64,000 bases of DNA from Simplicispira psychrophila DSM 11588 (GTDB lineage: Bacteria > Pseudomonadota > Gammaproteobacteria > Burkholderiales > Burkholderiaceae_C), in the NCBI RefSeq assembly GCF_000688255.1, contig NZ_JHYS01000005.1, positions 186,001-250,000 on the forward strand, in the 5' to 3' direction. Every line of letters begins with the position of its first letter. Positions within the stretch are counted from its first letter, which is position 1. Positions 1 through 7,921 of the stretch are shown here, in pieces. The position numbers and the translations under genes are program-made. The notes below the pieces were generated by a model. That model made no database searches. It was not told the DNA's origin and saw nothing but the letters and a program-made list of their open reading frames with translations.

Positions 1-59
1 TATTGGATTAACAGGCCTGATGTTAGTACAAGTGGCGTACAAACTCACCCGAAAATCCC

Positions 60-761
60 TTACTTCAACGACCCAAACACCTTCTGCAACAGTGCACTGC
101 CTGCGGCGGCGGGATTTTGGCGCAGTTTGCGTTCTTCTTCGCCAATCACCGTGAACAGGCCGTCCAGCGTTTTGCTGGTGACGTAGTCCTCGATACGCAC
201 ATCTTCCTTCTTCACCAAGCCAAAACCAGCGGCTTTTCCGGCGAAGGCGTTGTACTGCTGCGCCAAGCCGACTTGGCTGGTGGCTTGCGTCACCACCGGC
301 AAGAATTTCTCGCCCAACGGCACGCGGGTTTTGCTGGAGAAAAAATCCGTCACCGAAGTGTCGCCGCCGGTCAGGATGTTTTTGGCGTCGGTGATGCTCA
401 TGCTTTGCACAGCGCCAATCAGCAGGTCTTTGCCCATCGGCACCGCCATTTCAGCAGCACGGTTGAGGGAGGTCTCCAGCTCTTCAATACGCTTGCCTTG
501 GCCAAAACGCTTCATCAGCTTGGCGGCATCTGCGAGATAGCCCGGCAGCGGAATCCGCACACTCGGATTGTTCAAAAATCCGCCCGACTGACCCAGCATG
601 CCAACGGCAGCAATGGCACCTTGCTCTAGCGCCGCTTTCACGCCGCTGCTGGCGTCGGCATTGCTCAAGCCGGACAACGACAGGGCGCGTGCCTGGGTGG
701 CCGCCAACAGCAAAGCGCCAAATGTACCGATGCCTGCCAGGGTGAAGTCGCGTCGTTGCAT
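60..761 (-). CDS. DUF4197 family protein, probably exported
   Basis: This 233-aa protein resembles the DUF4197 family: a conserved periplasmic protein of unknown function, usually about 230 aa. The recognisable core runs from the GVKAAL segment through YNAFAG to the YVTSKTLDGLF helix near the C-terminus, which is the family pattern. The N-terminus (MQRRDF, then a hydrophobic stretch ending in ATQARA) looks like a signal peptide, possibly Tat-like because of the RR pair. The ATG at 761 is preferred over an upstream in-frame start at 803 because AAGGA lies six bases before it and because 803 would put the start inside the end of the HAD gene. It is the last gene of a minus-strand run. No catalytic motif was recognised. 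Confidence 0.8.
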   Translation of the reverse strand: MQRRDFTLAGIGTFGALLLAATQARALSLSGLSNADASSGVKAALEQGAIAAVGMLGQSGGFLNNPSVRIPLPGYLADAAKLMKRFGQGKRIEELETSLNRAAEMAVPMGKDLLIGAVQSMSITDAKNILTGGDTSVTDFFSSKTRVPLGEKFLPVVTQATSQVGLAQQYNAFAGKAAGFGLVKKEDVRIEDYVTSKTLDGLFTVIGEEERKLRQNPAAAGSALLQKVFGSLK

Positions 762-802
762 GAAAATCCTTGGGTAGAGAGAAATGAGCGCGCCAGTGTG
801 CA

Positions 803-1468
803 TCAGCCGGCCAGCAACGCCGGCAACTCGGCCATGTCGGAAAACACCTGTACCACGCCGGCGGCCCGCAGCGCCTCAGCGCTGCTGTGGCCGGGGCCGC
901 CAGGGGCGTAGCCGAAGACGATGGCGCCAGCGTCCAAGCCCGCGCGCACGCCGGTCACGCTGTCTTCGACCACCGCGCAGCGCTGCGGCGTGATACCCAA
1001 CGCAGCGGCCGCGGCCAGATACACGTCGGGCGCGGGCTTGGTGCGCGCCAACTCTTGGCCGCTGAAAATGCGCCCGTCAAAAAAGGGCAGCAACCCGACT
1101 TTGGCCAGTTGCAGCGTGACCTTGGCGCGGTCAGCACCCGAGGCGCAGGCAATGCGCCCATCCAGTTGCACATGCAGGGTACTGACGGCCGTGTGTGCGC
1201 CATCGATGATTTGCAAATGCTGCTGCAAAGCCTGGTTGCGGCGTGCATAAAACACGGCCATCCAGTCTTCCGTCAACGGCCGGCCGGTATGGAATTCGAT
1301 GGCCGCGCGCTCGTCGCGCACTGCCTTGCCCAAAAACCGTGCCAGGCAGTCCTGCATCGACATGACCCAGCCGGCCTCGCCCAACATGGCGTGCAAGACG
1401 CCTTGGGTGAGCAGTTCACTATCGACCAGCACGCCGTCGCAGTCAAATAAAACAGCATCAAATTTCAT
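803..1468 (-). CDS. HAD-superfamily phosphatase, beta-phosphoglucomutase-like subgroup
   Basis: A 221-aa haloacid dehalogenase-type hydrolase. The N-terminal LFDCDGVLVDSE carries the nucleophile Asp and acid/base Asp of motif I. A Thr/Ser (CASG) and a Lys (RTKPAPDVY) supply motifs II and III, and VVEDSVTGV is motif IV. The helical cap sits between motif I and CASG, as in the subfamily that includes phosphoglycolate phosphatase, YfbT/YniC sugar phosphatases and beta-phosphoglucomutase. The substrate cannot be read from sequence. There is no good Shine-Dalgarno before the ATG; the bases upstream belong to a copy of the genome's short intergenic repeat, so the start is supported mainly by motif I lying at the usual distance. 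Confidence 0.85.
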   Translation of the reverse strand: MKFDAVLFDCDGVLVDSELLTQGVLHAMLGEAGWVMSMQDCLARFLGKAVRDERAAIEFHTGRPLTEDWMAVFYARRNQALQQHLQIIDGAHTAVSTLHVQLDGRIACASGADRAKVTLQLAKVGLLPFFDGRIFSGQELARTKPAPDVYLAAAAALGITPQRCAVVEDSVTGVRAGLDAGAIVFGYAPGGPGHSSAEALRAAGVVQVFSDMAELPALLAG

Positions 1469-1516
1469 AGCTTATAGCGCTTATCAGGCAATGGTTTGAA
1501 GCCATTTTGGCTATAA
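1465..1516. repeat. Comamonadaceae-type short intergenic repeat (copy 1)
   Basis: The stretch contains the element's two hallmarks, an ATAGC(TT)ATAGCGCTTAT arm and a downstream GAAGCCATTTT arm. It sits directly at the start codon of the HAD phosphatase gene. Similar copies recur through the window in almost every non-operonic gap. Confidence 0.6.
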
Positions 1517-1527
1517 ATTAACCGTGA

Positions 1528-1947
1528 TCAACACCCATCCCCATCGACGTAATACCAGCGCCCGTCTTCGCAGACAAAGTGGCTGTTCTCGTGCAAGCGC
1601 ACCGCCCGGCCGGCGACGCGGTAGCGGGCAACGAATTCAACTTCGGCATGGGTGGCATCGAGTACACGGCGGCGGCGCACTTCCAAACCGAGCCACTGCG
1701 CGCCGGGCTCAAAGTCCAGCGCGGCCGGACGCTGCGGCGCGTGCCAAGTGGCGAGCAGGTAATTGCGCCGCTGCAGCACAAAGGCGCTGTAGCGCGAGCG
1801 CATCAGCTGCTCGGCGTCGGGCGCCGGAGTGCTGTCAAAGTGCTCCAGATAGCGGCCGCAGCAGTCGGCCAGCGCCAGCGGCTGGCGCCGGAGGGACAGC
1901 CGTCCACAAGGACAAGGAAGAGAACGGTCACAAGGAAGAACAGACAT
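1528..1947 (-). CDS. YchJ-family (UPF0225) protein with N-terminal Cys cluster
   Basis: This 139-aa protein matches the YchJ/UPF0225 family. It has an N-terminal CPCG ... DCC cysteine cluster (the SEC-C-like metal-binding part), then LMRSRYSAFVLQ, YLLATWH and a C-terminal half rich in aromatic residues ending in WYYVDGDGC. The LMRSRYSA(F/Y) motif is the family signature. The NTF2-like fold of the second half is known for the family; its physiological function is not. It is transcribed in the same direction as nirE upstream but separated from it by about 40 bases. The start at 1947 places the Cys cluster within the first 35 residues. Confidence 0.85.
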   Translation of the reverse strand: MSVLPCDRSLPCPCGRLSLRRQPLALADCCGRYLEHFDSTPAPDAEQLMRSRYSAFVLQRRNYLLATWHAPQRPAALDFEPGAQWLGLEVRRRRVLDATHAEVEFVARYRVAGRAVRLHENSHFVCEDGRWYYVDGDGC

Positions 1948-1986
1948 GGCGCCACGATTGTCGATGATGGCGGTACCAGCGGCGTG

Positions 1987-2826
1987 TCAGGCGCCGCCTC
2001 CCAGCGCCGCGCCGACACCGATGCGCGCGTGCAGCGCCACAGTGTCGCCAATCATGATGAGCGCCGGCGGACTGACCTGGTGCTCTACGCTCAAGGCGGG
2101 CAAGGTTTGCAGCGTGCCAAAGATGCTGCGCTGCTGCGGCCAGGTAGCGCGCTCGATCAGCGCGGCCGGGGTGTCGGGCGACAGGCCGTGCTCGATCAGC
2201 TTGCTGCAAATCACCCCCAGCGTGCCGATGCCCATGTAGATCACCACCGTCTGGCGCGGCCGCGCCAGCGCTTCCCAGTCCAACTCGACGGTGCGCGCTT
2301 CGCCCTCGCCCTGCAGGTGGCCAGTGGCCAGCACCAGCATGCCGGCATGGTCGCGGTGCGTCAAAGGAATGCCGACGGCGGCTGCGGCACCTTGGGCGGC
2401 GCTGATGCCGGGGATGGTGTCACAGGCAATGCCGGCGGCAGCCAGGGCCTCGGCCTCTTCGCCGCCCCGGCCAAAAATGTACGGGTCACCCCCCTTGAGG
2501 CGCACCAGCGACTTGCCCTGCTGGGCCAGCCGGACCATCAGTTCAATGATGCCCTCCTGGGGCAAGGTATGGTTGCTGCTTTTCTTGCCGACATAGATCC
2601 GCTCGGCATCCACCGGCACATGCGCCAGCACCTCCGGGGAAACCAAGTTGTCATACAGCACCACGCGTGCGCTGGCCAGGACGCGCGCGGCCTTGAGGGT
2701 GAGGAGTTCGGCATCGCCTGGGCCGGCGCCCACCAGCGTGACGCGGCCCCACGGTGCAGGCGCGGCAACGGGGCCCGGTGTGCTGCAAGACGGGGCGCCA
2801 GGTGCGGCGGAAACATCGGTGGTCAT
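1987..2826 (-). CDS. nirE: Uroporphyrinogen-III C-methyltransferase (NirE/CobA type)
   Basis: A 279-aa SAM-dependent enzyme that methylates uroporphyrinogen III at C2 and C7 to precorrin-2, the entry step to siroheme, cobalamin and heme d1. Seen in the sequence: the family motif VGAGPGDAELLTLKA near the N-terminus, then LYDNLVSPEVL, VRLKGGDPYIFGRGGEE, PGISAAQGAAAAVGIPLTHRD and VIYMGIGTL, in the normal order. It lacks the CysG dehydrogenase/chelatase part. Because it diverges from the nir operon across an FNR/DNR box, it is best read as nirE, supplying precorrin-2 for heme d1. AGGAG lies well placed before the ATG. A role in siroheme or B12 synthesis cannot be excluded. Confidence 0.93.
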   Translation of the reverse strand: MTTDVSAAPGAPSCSTPGPVAAPAPWGRVTLVGAGPGDAELLTLKAARVLASARVVLYDNLVSPEVLAHVPVDAERIYVGKKSSNHTLPQEGIIELMVRLAQQGKSLVRLKGGDPYIFGRGGEEAEALAAAGIACDTIPGISAAQGAAAAVGIPLTHRDHAGMLVLATGHLQGEGEARTVELDWEALARPRQTVVIYMGIGTLGVICSKLIEHGLSPDTPAALIERATWPQQRSIFGTLQTLPALSVEHQVSPPALIMIGDTVALHARIGVGAALGGGA

Positions 2827-2892
2827 GAAAACTCCTGGATCATCGAAACGGTGGGTGAGGTCAGATTGTCAAAACAGCGGGGGGCATCGTCC

Positions 2893-2906
2893 TTGATACG
2901 GATCAA
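2893..2906. promoter_or_regulatory. FNR/DNR-type operator shared by nirE and nirCFDLGHJN
   Basis: TTGATACGGATCAA is an exact match to the FNR/DNR/ANR consensus TTGAT-N4-ATCAA. Its centre (2899.5) would be at -41.5 for a transcript of nirC starting near 2941, with AAAGAT at 2929-2934 as -10, and also at -41.5 for nirE starting near 2858, with GACAAT (2870-2865, minus strand) as -10. A single site could therefore serve both divergent promoters in class II geometry. The transcription starts are inferred, not observed. Binding by an oxygen- or NO-sensing Crp/Fnr protein is expected from the target genes. Confidence 0.85.
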
Positions 2907-3025
2907 GGACAGGCAGGTGCCCTGCGGCAAAGATGCAGAGTATGAGAATGTTTTCAGCTTCTCCCTACCGCCCTCTGTTGAAATTTTCTTTTCTACGCTG
3001 CCGCTACTCCTCTTTTTTCTGCACC

Positions 3026-3418
3026 ATGGCACTTCCGCTCCCTCCCTCCTCCTTGCGCAGCGTCTGGCTGAGCGCGGCGCTGGCGCTGCTGGCTGGCAGC
3101 GCCTTGGCACAAACCTCCAGCCCGACAACCACCCCGCCCACGCCCGAGCGCCAACAAGCATTGGTGCGCATGGTGCGCCAAGACTGCGGCTCCTGCCACG
3201 GCCTGTACCTGACCGGTGGCCTCGGCCCAGCGTTGACACCCGAGGCGCTGGCCGATAAACCGCTGGATTCGATGGTCGCCACCATCTACGGCGGCCGCCC
3301 CGGCACGCCGATGGCGCCGTGGAAAGCCATGCTCAGCGAGGCCGAAGCCCGCTGGATCACTGAACAGCTGTTTGCGGGGTTTCCCTCCTCCGCGCCCCCT
3401 CCGAAAGCACCCCAATGA
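3026..3418 (+). CDS. nirC: NirC-like small periplasmic cytochrome c
   Basis: A 130-aa single-heme c-type cytochrome. After a signal peptide ending at SALAQ it has one CGSCHG heme site (Cys54, Cys57, His58), and a Met in GTPMAPW is a candidate distal ligand. Size and position as the first gene of a heme d1 operon match NirC, which is thought to pass electrons to cytochrome cd1 or to an enzyme of heme d1 maturation. ATG 3026 is chosen because the signal peptide follows at once; in-frame starts at 2933-2948 would add about 30 residues before it. No clear ribosome binding site is visible, so the start is the weakest part of this call. Its stop overlaps the nirF start (ATGA). Confidence 0.85.
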   Translation: MALPLPPSSLRSVWLSAALALLAGSALAQTSSPTTTPPTPERQQALVRMVRQDCGSCHGLYLTGGLGPALTPEALADKPLDSMVATIYGGRPGTPMAPWKAMLSEAEARWITEQLFAGFPSSAPPPKAPQ

Positions 3419-4638
3419 AACGTCGCCAAAGCCTTGCCCTGATGGGCGCCTGTTTGGGCGCTTCCACCCTGACGCTGGCGGGCTGCGCCAGCGCTCCCGC
3501 CGCACCAGCCAGCGCGGCGCCAGCCGGGCTGCTGCGCGGCACCGGCGATTTAGGCGTGGTGGTGGCCCGTGCCACCGGCACGCTGGCCATCGTCAGCACC
3601 AGCGAGCGCGCGCTGCTGGCGCAGGTGACCGGCTTGGGCGATTTGTCGCACGCCTCGGTGGTGTTCTCGCGCGACGCGCGTTACGCCTATGTGTTTGGCC
3701 GCGATGGCGCGCTGACCAAGGTCGATATCCTGACCCAGCAAATCGTCGCCCGCGTGGTGCAGGCCGGCAACTCGATTGGCGGTGCCATCAGCAACGATGG
3801 CACGCTGGTGGTGGCGCAAAACTACACGCCTGGCGGCATCAAGGTGTTTGACGCAGCCACGCTGACGCTGCTGGCCGACGTGCCGGCAGAATACGCCCCC
3901 GGCCAGCGCTCGCGCGTGGTCGGTCTGGCGGATTTGCCGGGGCGGCGCTTTGTGTACAGCCTGTTTGACGCTGGTGAGATCTGGATCAGCGACTTCTCCA
4001 ATCCGGCGCAACCCATCACGACCAAAATCAAGAACATTGGCCGCCAACCCTACGACGCACTGGTCACGCCCAATGGCCGGCACTACATTGCTGGCCTGTT
4101 TGGCGAAGACGGTTTGGCAATGGTCGATTTGTGGGACGAAAACCCCAAAGTGCGCCGCATTTTGGGCGGCTATGGACGCGGCCAAGAGCCGCTGCCGGTC
4201 TACAAAATGCCGCATCTGCGTGGCTGGGCCGTCGCTGGGCGCCGGGCTTATTTGCCCGCCATTGGCCGCCACGAGGTGCTGGTGGTGGACACCGACACTT
4301 GGCAAGAAGTCGGCCGCATCCCGGTCGCTGGCCAGCCGGTGTTTGTCATGGCGCGGCCCGACGGGCGCCAGGTGTGGGTGAATTTTTCCGTACCCGACTA
4401 CCACCGCGTGCAGGTTATCGACACCACCACCCAGGCCATCGTGCGCACGCTGGAGCCCGGCAAAGCGGTGCTGCACATGGAGTTCACGCCGCGCGGCGAA
4501 GCGGTGTGGATCAGTGCGCGCGACGACAACCGGGTCAGCGTCATCGACACGCAGAGTTTTGCCACCACGGCGACGATGACGGTGGACTCGCCCAGCGGCA
4601 TCTTCTTCACCTCACGCGCTGCGCGCATGGGGTTTTGA
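3415..4638 (+). CDS. nirF: NirF, heme d1 biosynthesis lipoprotein (beta-propeller)
   Basis: A 407-aa protein with a lipoprotein signal peptide: the LAGC lipobox puts the acylated Cys at residue 24. The rest consists of repeated beta-propeller blades similar to the d1 domain of cytochrome cd1 and NirN (VVFSRDARYAYVFGRDG, GGAISNDGTLVVAQNY, YDALVTPNGRHYIAGLFGEDG). Unlike NirN it has no heme c motif. NirF binds a late heme d1 precursor and is essential for d1 formation, although its exact reaction is unsettled. The start overlaps the nirC stop by four bases, and nirDL follows after two bases, so translation is probably coupled. Confidence 0.93.
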   Translation: MKRRQSLALMGACLGASTLTLAGCASAPAAPASAAPAGLLRGTGDLGVVVARATGTLAIVSTSERALLAQVTGLGDLSHASVVFSRDARYAYVFGRDGALTKVDILTQQIVARVVQAGNSIGGAISNDGTLVVAQNYTPGGIKVFDAATLTLLADVPAEYAPGQRSRVVGLADLPGRRFVYSLFDAGEIWISDFSNPAQPITTKIKNIGRQPYDALVTPNGRHYIAGLFGEDGLAMVDLWDENPKVRRILGGYGRGQEPLPVYKMPHLRGWAVAGRRAYLPAIGRHEVLVVDTDTWQEVGRIPVAGQPVFVMARPDGRQVWVNFSVPDYHRVQVIDTTTQAIVRTLEPGKAVLHMEFTPRGEAVWISARDDNRVSVIDTQSFATTATMTVDSPSGIFFTSRAARMGF

Positions 4639-4640
4639 CC

Positions 4641-5702
4641 ATGCCAGCCGCTGTCCTACCTACCCCTCACAGCCTGCCGGCGCTAGAGCTGGCGCTGCTC
4701 AACCCGTGGCAACGCGGTTTTCCGCTGGTGCGCGCGCCATTCCAGCAGATTGCCCACCAAGCGGGCATGGAGTTAGACGCAGTGCTGGCCGGCTACGCCC
4801 AATTGCAGGCCAGCGGCGCCCTCAGCCGCATTGGCGGCGTGTTTGCCGGCCATGCCGGCGGCGCCGCACTGCTGGCTGCCATGGCGGTGCCGCCCGAGCG
4901 CCTGCACGCCGTCGCCGCGCAGGTCTCGGCCCACCCTGGCGTGAACCACAACTACGAGCGCGAGCACCACTACAACCTGTGGTTTGTCATGACCGGGCAG
5001 GACGACGCCGCCGTGCGCGCGGCGATGCAGTCGCTGGAAGAGGCCACCGGCCTGCCCGCGCTGCAACTGCGCATGGAGCGCGCCTACCGCATCGACCTCG
5101 GGTTTGACCTGCGCCAGCGCACTGCGCCCGTGCCGATGGCAGCGGCACCGGTGCGCAGCGCGGTGCCGATTGCTGCCGCTGACCGGCCACTGGCCGCGCT
5201 GCTGGAGGCCGGCGTGCCACTGGAGCCGCAGCCGTTCGACCGTTGGGCCGAGAGGCTGGGCCGCACGCCAGACGACATACTGCACACCTTGCAACAGTGG
5301 CTGGACAACGGCACGCTGCGCCGTTTGGGCGCCATCGTGCGCCACCATGAGCTGGGCTTTGACGCCAACGCCATGACGGTGTTTGACGTGCCCGACAGCG
5401 CTGTCGATGCCTGCGGCGAGCTGCTGGCGCGCGAACCCGGCGTGACGCTGGCCTATAAGCGCACGCCTGCTGCCGGCTGGCCGTACAACCTGTACTGCAT
5501 GGTGCACGGGCGCGACCGCGCGGCGGTGCTGGCGGTGATCGAGCGGGTGACGGCCCTCAGTGGACTGGCGCATTACCCGCGCCAGACGCTGTTCTCGCGC
5601 CAACGCTTCAAGCAAACCGGGCCACGGCGTTTTCGGGCGCTGCCAGCCACGTCCACCCCTACTGCTAACGCCACGGAGGAGGCCCATGCTCTCAGCCTTT
5701 GA
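4641..5702 (+). CDS. nirDL: NirDL, fused two-domain siroheme decarboxylase subunit
   Basis: A 353-aa protein made of two AsnC/Lrp-like siroheme decarboxylase halves. The first half (about residues 1-155) carries the NirD/G-type signature EREHHYNLWFV. The second (about 180-340) carries the NirL/H-type signature GWPYNLYCMVHGR. The halves are joined by an Ala/Pro-rich linker. Siroheme decarboxylases remove the acetate carboxyls at C12 and C18 of siroheme to give didecarboxysiroheme, a step of heme d1 synthesis. Fusion of D and L in one chain is known from several denitrifiers. ATG 4641 follows nirF by two bases. The last 17 bases overlap nirG. Confidence 0.92.
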   Translation: MPAAVLPTPHSLPALELALLNPWQRGFPLVRAPFQQIAHQAGMELDAVLAGYAQLQASGALSRIGGVFAGHAGGAALLAAMAVPPERLHAVAAQVSAHPGVNHNYEREHHYNLWFVMTGQDDAAVRAAMQSLEEATGLPALQLRMERAYRIDLGFDLRQRTAPVPMAAAPVRSAVPIAAADRPLAALLEAGVPLEPQPFDRWAERLGRTPDDILHTLQQWLDNGTLRRLGAIVRHHELGFDANAMTVFDVPDSAVDACGELLAREPGVTLAYKRTPAAGWPYNLYCMVHGRDRAAVLAVIERVTALSGLAHYPRQTLFSRQRFKQTGPRRFRALPATSTPTANATEEAHALSL

Positions 5703-6156
5703 TGCCCGCCTGCTAGAGCGCCTGCACGGCGATCTGCCGCTCACTGATACGCCGTTTGCCGATGTCGCTGCCGAACTGGGCAGCAGCGAAGCGGTGGTGC
5801 TGGAGCGCCTGCAAACGCTGCTGGCCGATGGCACGCTGACGCGCTTTGGCCCGCTGTTCCAGATTGAGCGCGCCGGTGGCCTGTTTGTGCTGGCCGCGAT
5901 GGATGTGCCGGAAGATCGCTATGCCGCGGTCACTGCCCAGGTCAACGCCTTGCCCGAAGTGGCACATAACTACCGCCGTGAGCACGCGCTGAACATGTGG
6001 TTTGTGCTGGGCACCGAAACCCCCGCCGCCGCCGCCGCCGCCATTGAGCGCATCGAAGCCGACACTGGTTTGCCGGTGCTGGCCTTCCCCAAAGAACGTG
6101 AGTTTTTTGTCGAACTCAAACTGCCGCTGACCGGAGGTGCCCATGGCGCTGGATGA
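5686..6156 (+). CDS. nirG: NirG, siroheme decarboxylase subunit
   Basis: A 156-aa AsnC-like protein containing an N-terminal winged-helix part and the NirD/G-type signature YRREHALNMWFVLG. It should pair with NirH to form another siroheme decarboxylase, alongside the fused NirDL. ATG 5686 is set by a GGAGGA at 5675-5680; this start lies inside the end of nirDL, in another frame. The stop overlaps the nirH start by 14 bases. A run of alanine codons (PAAAAAAIERIE) near the C-terminus is the only low-complexity part. Confidence 0.9.
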   Translation: MLSAFDARLLERLHGDLPLTDTPFADVAAELGSSEAVVLERLQTLLADGTLTRFGPLFQIERAGGLFVLAAMDVPEDRYAAVTAQVNALPEVAHNYRREHALNMWFVLGTETPAAAAAAIERIEADTGLPVLAFPKEREFFVELKLPLTGGAHGAG

Positions 6157-6658
6157 CTTTGACCGCGCCTTGATCGCTGCCACCCAGCGCGGCCTGCCGC
6201 TGGTGCCACGCCCTTACGACGCGGTCGGCGCGCAATTGGGCGTTTCGGGCGCGCAGGTGCGCGAGCGTCTGGCGCAGTTGCTGGACACCGGGCTGGTGCG
6301 CCGCATCGGTGCCGTGCCCAACCACTACCGCCTCGGCTTTGTCGCCAACGGCATGAGCGTCTGGAACGTGGACGACGACCAAGTGGATGCGCTGGGCGAG
6401 CGTATCGGCCAAATCCCCGGTGTCAGCCACTGCTACCGCCGCCCGCGCCGCTTGCCGGCGTGGCCGTACAACCTGTTTGCCATGCTGCACGGGCGCACGC
6501 GCGCCGAAGTCGAGCAACAGGCGGTGCAACTAGCGCAGCTGCTGGGCAGCGCCTGCCACGGCCACGACATTTTGTATTCGACCGCCATCCTGAAGAAAAC
6601 CGGCTTGCGGCTGAACACCCCCACCGTCCCAACGACACCCCACACCTCAGAAAGCTGA
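6143..6658 (+). CDS. nirH: NirH, siroheme decarboxylase subunit
   Basis: A 171-aa AsnC/Lrp-like protein with the NirL/H-type signature CYRRPRRLPAWPYNLFAMLHG, the part known in this family to contribute to siroheme decarboxylation, and a DILYSTAILKKTG tail like that of NirL. The ATG at 6143 has GGAGG five bases upstream; a GTG two codons earlier is possible but lies on the Shine-Dalgarno itself. It overlaps nirG by 14 bases and is followed by nirJ after three bases. The cluster therefore encodes two full D/G plus L/H pairs, one fused and one as separate chains. Confidence 0.9.
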   Translation: MALDDFDRALIAATQRGLPLVPRPYDAVGAQLGVSGAQVRERLAQLLDTGLVRRIGAVPNHYRLGFVANGMSVWNVDDDQVDALGERIGQIPGVSHCYRRPRRLPAWPYNLFAMLHGRTRAEVEQQAVQLAQLLGSACHGHDILYSTAILKKTGLRLNTPTVPTTPHTSES

Positions 6659-6661
6659 ACC

Positions 6662-7921
6662 ATGTTCCGCATCAGTCAATACATGCGCGAGCTCGCGCAA
6701 GCCGAAAAAACCGGCCACTACCCGCAAGCCGTGCACGCCCGCCGTGGCAGCGGCGGCGCGCCCGGCCCGGTGGTCATCTGGAACCTGATCCGCCGCTGCA
6801 ACCTGACCTGCAAGCACTGCTACGCACTGTCGGCCGACCACGACTACGAAGGCGAACTCTCCACCGACGAAGTGTTTGGCGTGATGGACGATCTCAAGGG
6901 CTACCGCGTACCGGTGCTGATCCTCTCGGGCGGCGAACCGTTGATGCGGCCCGACATCTTCGAGATTGCCGAGCGCGCCAAGGCGATGAAGTTCTACACC
7001 GGCCTGTCCACCAACGGCACGCTGATCGACGAAGCTATGGCGGATCGCGTGGCGGCGACCGGTTTTGACTACGTCGGCATCAGCCTGGACGGACTGCAGC
7101 CGACGCACGACAAATTTCGCCGGCTGGACGGCGCCTTTGAGCGCAGCTTAGCCGCCGTGCGCCACCTGCACGCACGCAGTGTGAAGGTGGGACTGCGCTT
7201 CACCATGACCGCGATGAACGCACACGACCTGCCGGCGCTGCTCGATTTGATGCGCGCCGAGGAATGCGACAAGTTCTATTTTTCGCACCTGAACTACGCC
7301 GGGCGCGGCAACATCCACCGCGGGAAAGACGCGCAGTTCCAGTCCACGCGCGATGCGCTGGATTTGCTGTTTGAACGCGCCTGGCAGTCGGCGCTGGAAG
7401 GCCGTACCGAGGACTACGTCACCGGCAACAACGACGCCGATGCGGCCTACCTGCTGCAATGGGTGCAGGCGCGGATGCCGCAATGGCTGGCACCGCTGCG
7501 CGAGCGGCTGGTCGCTTGGGGCGGCAATTCGAGTGGCGTCAATGTCGCCAACATCGACAACCTCGGCACCGTGCACCCCGACACCATGTGGTGGCACCAC
7601 GACCTGGGCAATGTGCGCCAGCGGCCGTTCTCGGCGATTTGGTCCGACACCTCCGAGCCACTGATGGCCGGCCTGAAGGCCAAACCGCGCCCGGTTGGCG
7701 GGCGCTGCGCACCATGCCAGTACTTTGACCTGTGCGGCGGCAACACCCGTGTGCGCGCGCAGCAACTCACCGGCGATGCTTGGGCGGAAGACCCCGGCTG
7801 CTATCTGCGCGACGACGAAATTGGCCTGGCCGCCGGCAGCGATGCCGAGCGCGTGGCGCTGACGCCGTTCAGCACCCGCCGGCGCACCATCGACATCCAC
7901 CACGAGACTGAAAATGCGTAA
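6662..7921 (+). CDS. nirJ: NirJ, radical SAM enzyme of heme d1 synthesis
   Basis: A 419-aa radical SAM protein. CNLTCKHC at residues 46-53 supplies the CxxxCxxC cluster ligands. SGGEPLMRPD is the SAM-binding GGE motif, and LSTNGTL and YVGISLDGL follow as in the family. A C-terminal cysteine group (CAPCQYFDLCGGN ... GCYL) fits a second iron-sulfur cluster of SPASM/twitch type. NirJ removes the two propionate side chains of didecarboxysiroheme on the way to heme d1. Length and gene order (after nirH, before nirN) agree. The last eight bases overlap nirN. Confidence 0.94.
   Translation: MFRISQYMRELAQAEKTGHYPQAVHARRGSGGAPGPVVIWNLIRRCNLTCKHCYALSADHDYEGELSTDEVFGVMDDLKGYRVPVLILSGGEPLMRPDIFEIAERAKAMKFYTGLSTNGTLIDEAMADRVAATGFDYVGISLDGLQPTHDKFRRLDGAFERSLAAVRHLHARSVKVGLRFTMTAMNAHDLPALLDLMRAEECDKFYFSHLNYAGRGNIHRGKDAQFQSTRDALDLLFERAWQSALEGRTEDYVTGNNDADAAYLLQWVQARMPQWLAPLRERLVAWGGNSSGVNVANIDNLGTVHPDTMWWHHDLGNVRQRPFSAIWSDTSEPLMAGLKAKPRPVGGRCAPCQYFDLCGGNTRVRAQQLTGDAWAEDPGCYLRDDEIGLAAGSDAERVALTPFSTRRRTIDIHHETENA

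Noticed and set aside
1-59. Any feature at the left edge
   Set aside because: No gene end, repeat or hairpin could be supported in these bases.
1579-3258. A 559-codon plus-strand open frame across the YchJ and nirE genes
   Set aside because: It is antisense to two well-supported genes, has no recognisable domain and shows the Arg/His/Gln-rich composition of GC-rich shadow frames. Several other long shadows (e.g. 15405-16418, 47247-49535 minus) were dropped for the same reason.
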